From: an uncultured Clostridia bacterium
GTDB lineage: Bacteria > Bacillota > Clostridia > Oscillospirales > CAG-272
Direction: 5' to 3'
NCBI GenBank assembly: GCA_946061315.1
Contig: CAMGRB010000092.1
Location: 1-6,183, forward strand
DNA: 6,183 nt
The first letter of the stretch is position 1, and each line of letters begins with the position of its first letter. The notes beneath the pieces were generated by a model. That model was not told where the DNA came from and did no database searches. It saw nothing but the letters and a program-made list of their open reading frames with translations. A program made the position numbers and the translations under genes. Of the stretch, positions 6,167 through 6,183 are shown piece by piece.

Positions 6167-6183
6167 TACTTTTTATAAAATTA

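Overview
The window looks like an ordinary chromosomal stretch from a gut-dwelling clostridial Firmicute. The evidence is strong AGGAG-type ribosome binding sites, promoters with TGN extended -10 elements, short intrinsic terminators, and protein sequences that all read as Clostridia-type family members. A bile salt hydrolase suggests life in an animal intestine. The species cannot be fixed from this sequence alone.

Layout, left to right. (1) On the minus strand, 1-957 is a choloylglycine hydrolase (bile salt hydrolase) whose C-terminal tip runs off the left edge. It lies 35 nt downstream of tcdA (993-1763, minus), the tRNA t6A-to-ct6A dehydratase. The two are probably cotranscribed from a promoter at 1820-1848. 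(2) The gap 1764-2014 also holds a hexanucleotide microsatellite and the terminator of the next gene. (3) 2015-4063 (minus) encodes a divergent EF-G paralogue with Phe in place of the catalytic G-domain histidine. (4) 4064-4401 is a divergent promoter region. (5) 4402-5775 (plus) encodes a long clostridial-type citrate synthase. (6) A 13-bp bidirectional terminator at 5820-5853 separates it from a convergent small gene for a YdbC/PC4-like ssDNA-binding protein (5869-6093, minus), whose promoter -10 is just inside the right edge.

The genes do not form one pathway. They are independent short transcription units: bile salt deconjugation, tRNA modification, a translation GTPase, entry of acetyl-CoA into citrate, and a nucleic-acid-binding protein. 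I found no mobile element, CRISPR array, RNA gene or defence-like locus, and nothing I would call a new system. The points most worth a second look are the altered GTPase motifs of the EF-G paralogue, the tcdA-bsh pairing, the microsatellite upstream of tcdA, and the recurrence of extended -10 promoters.
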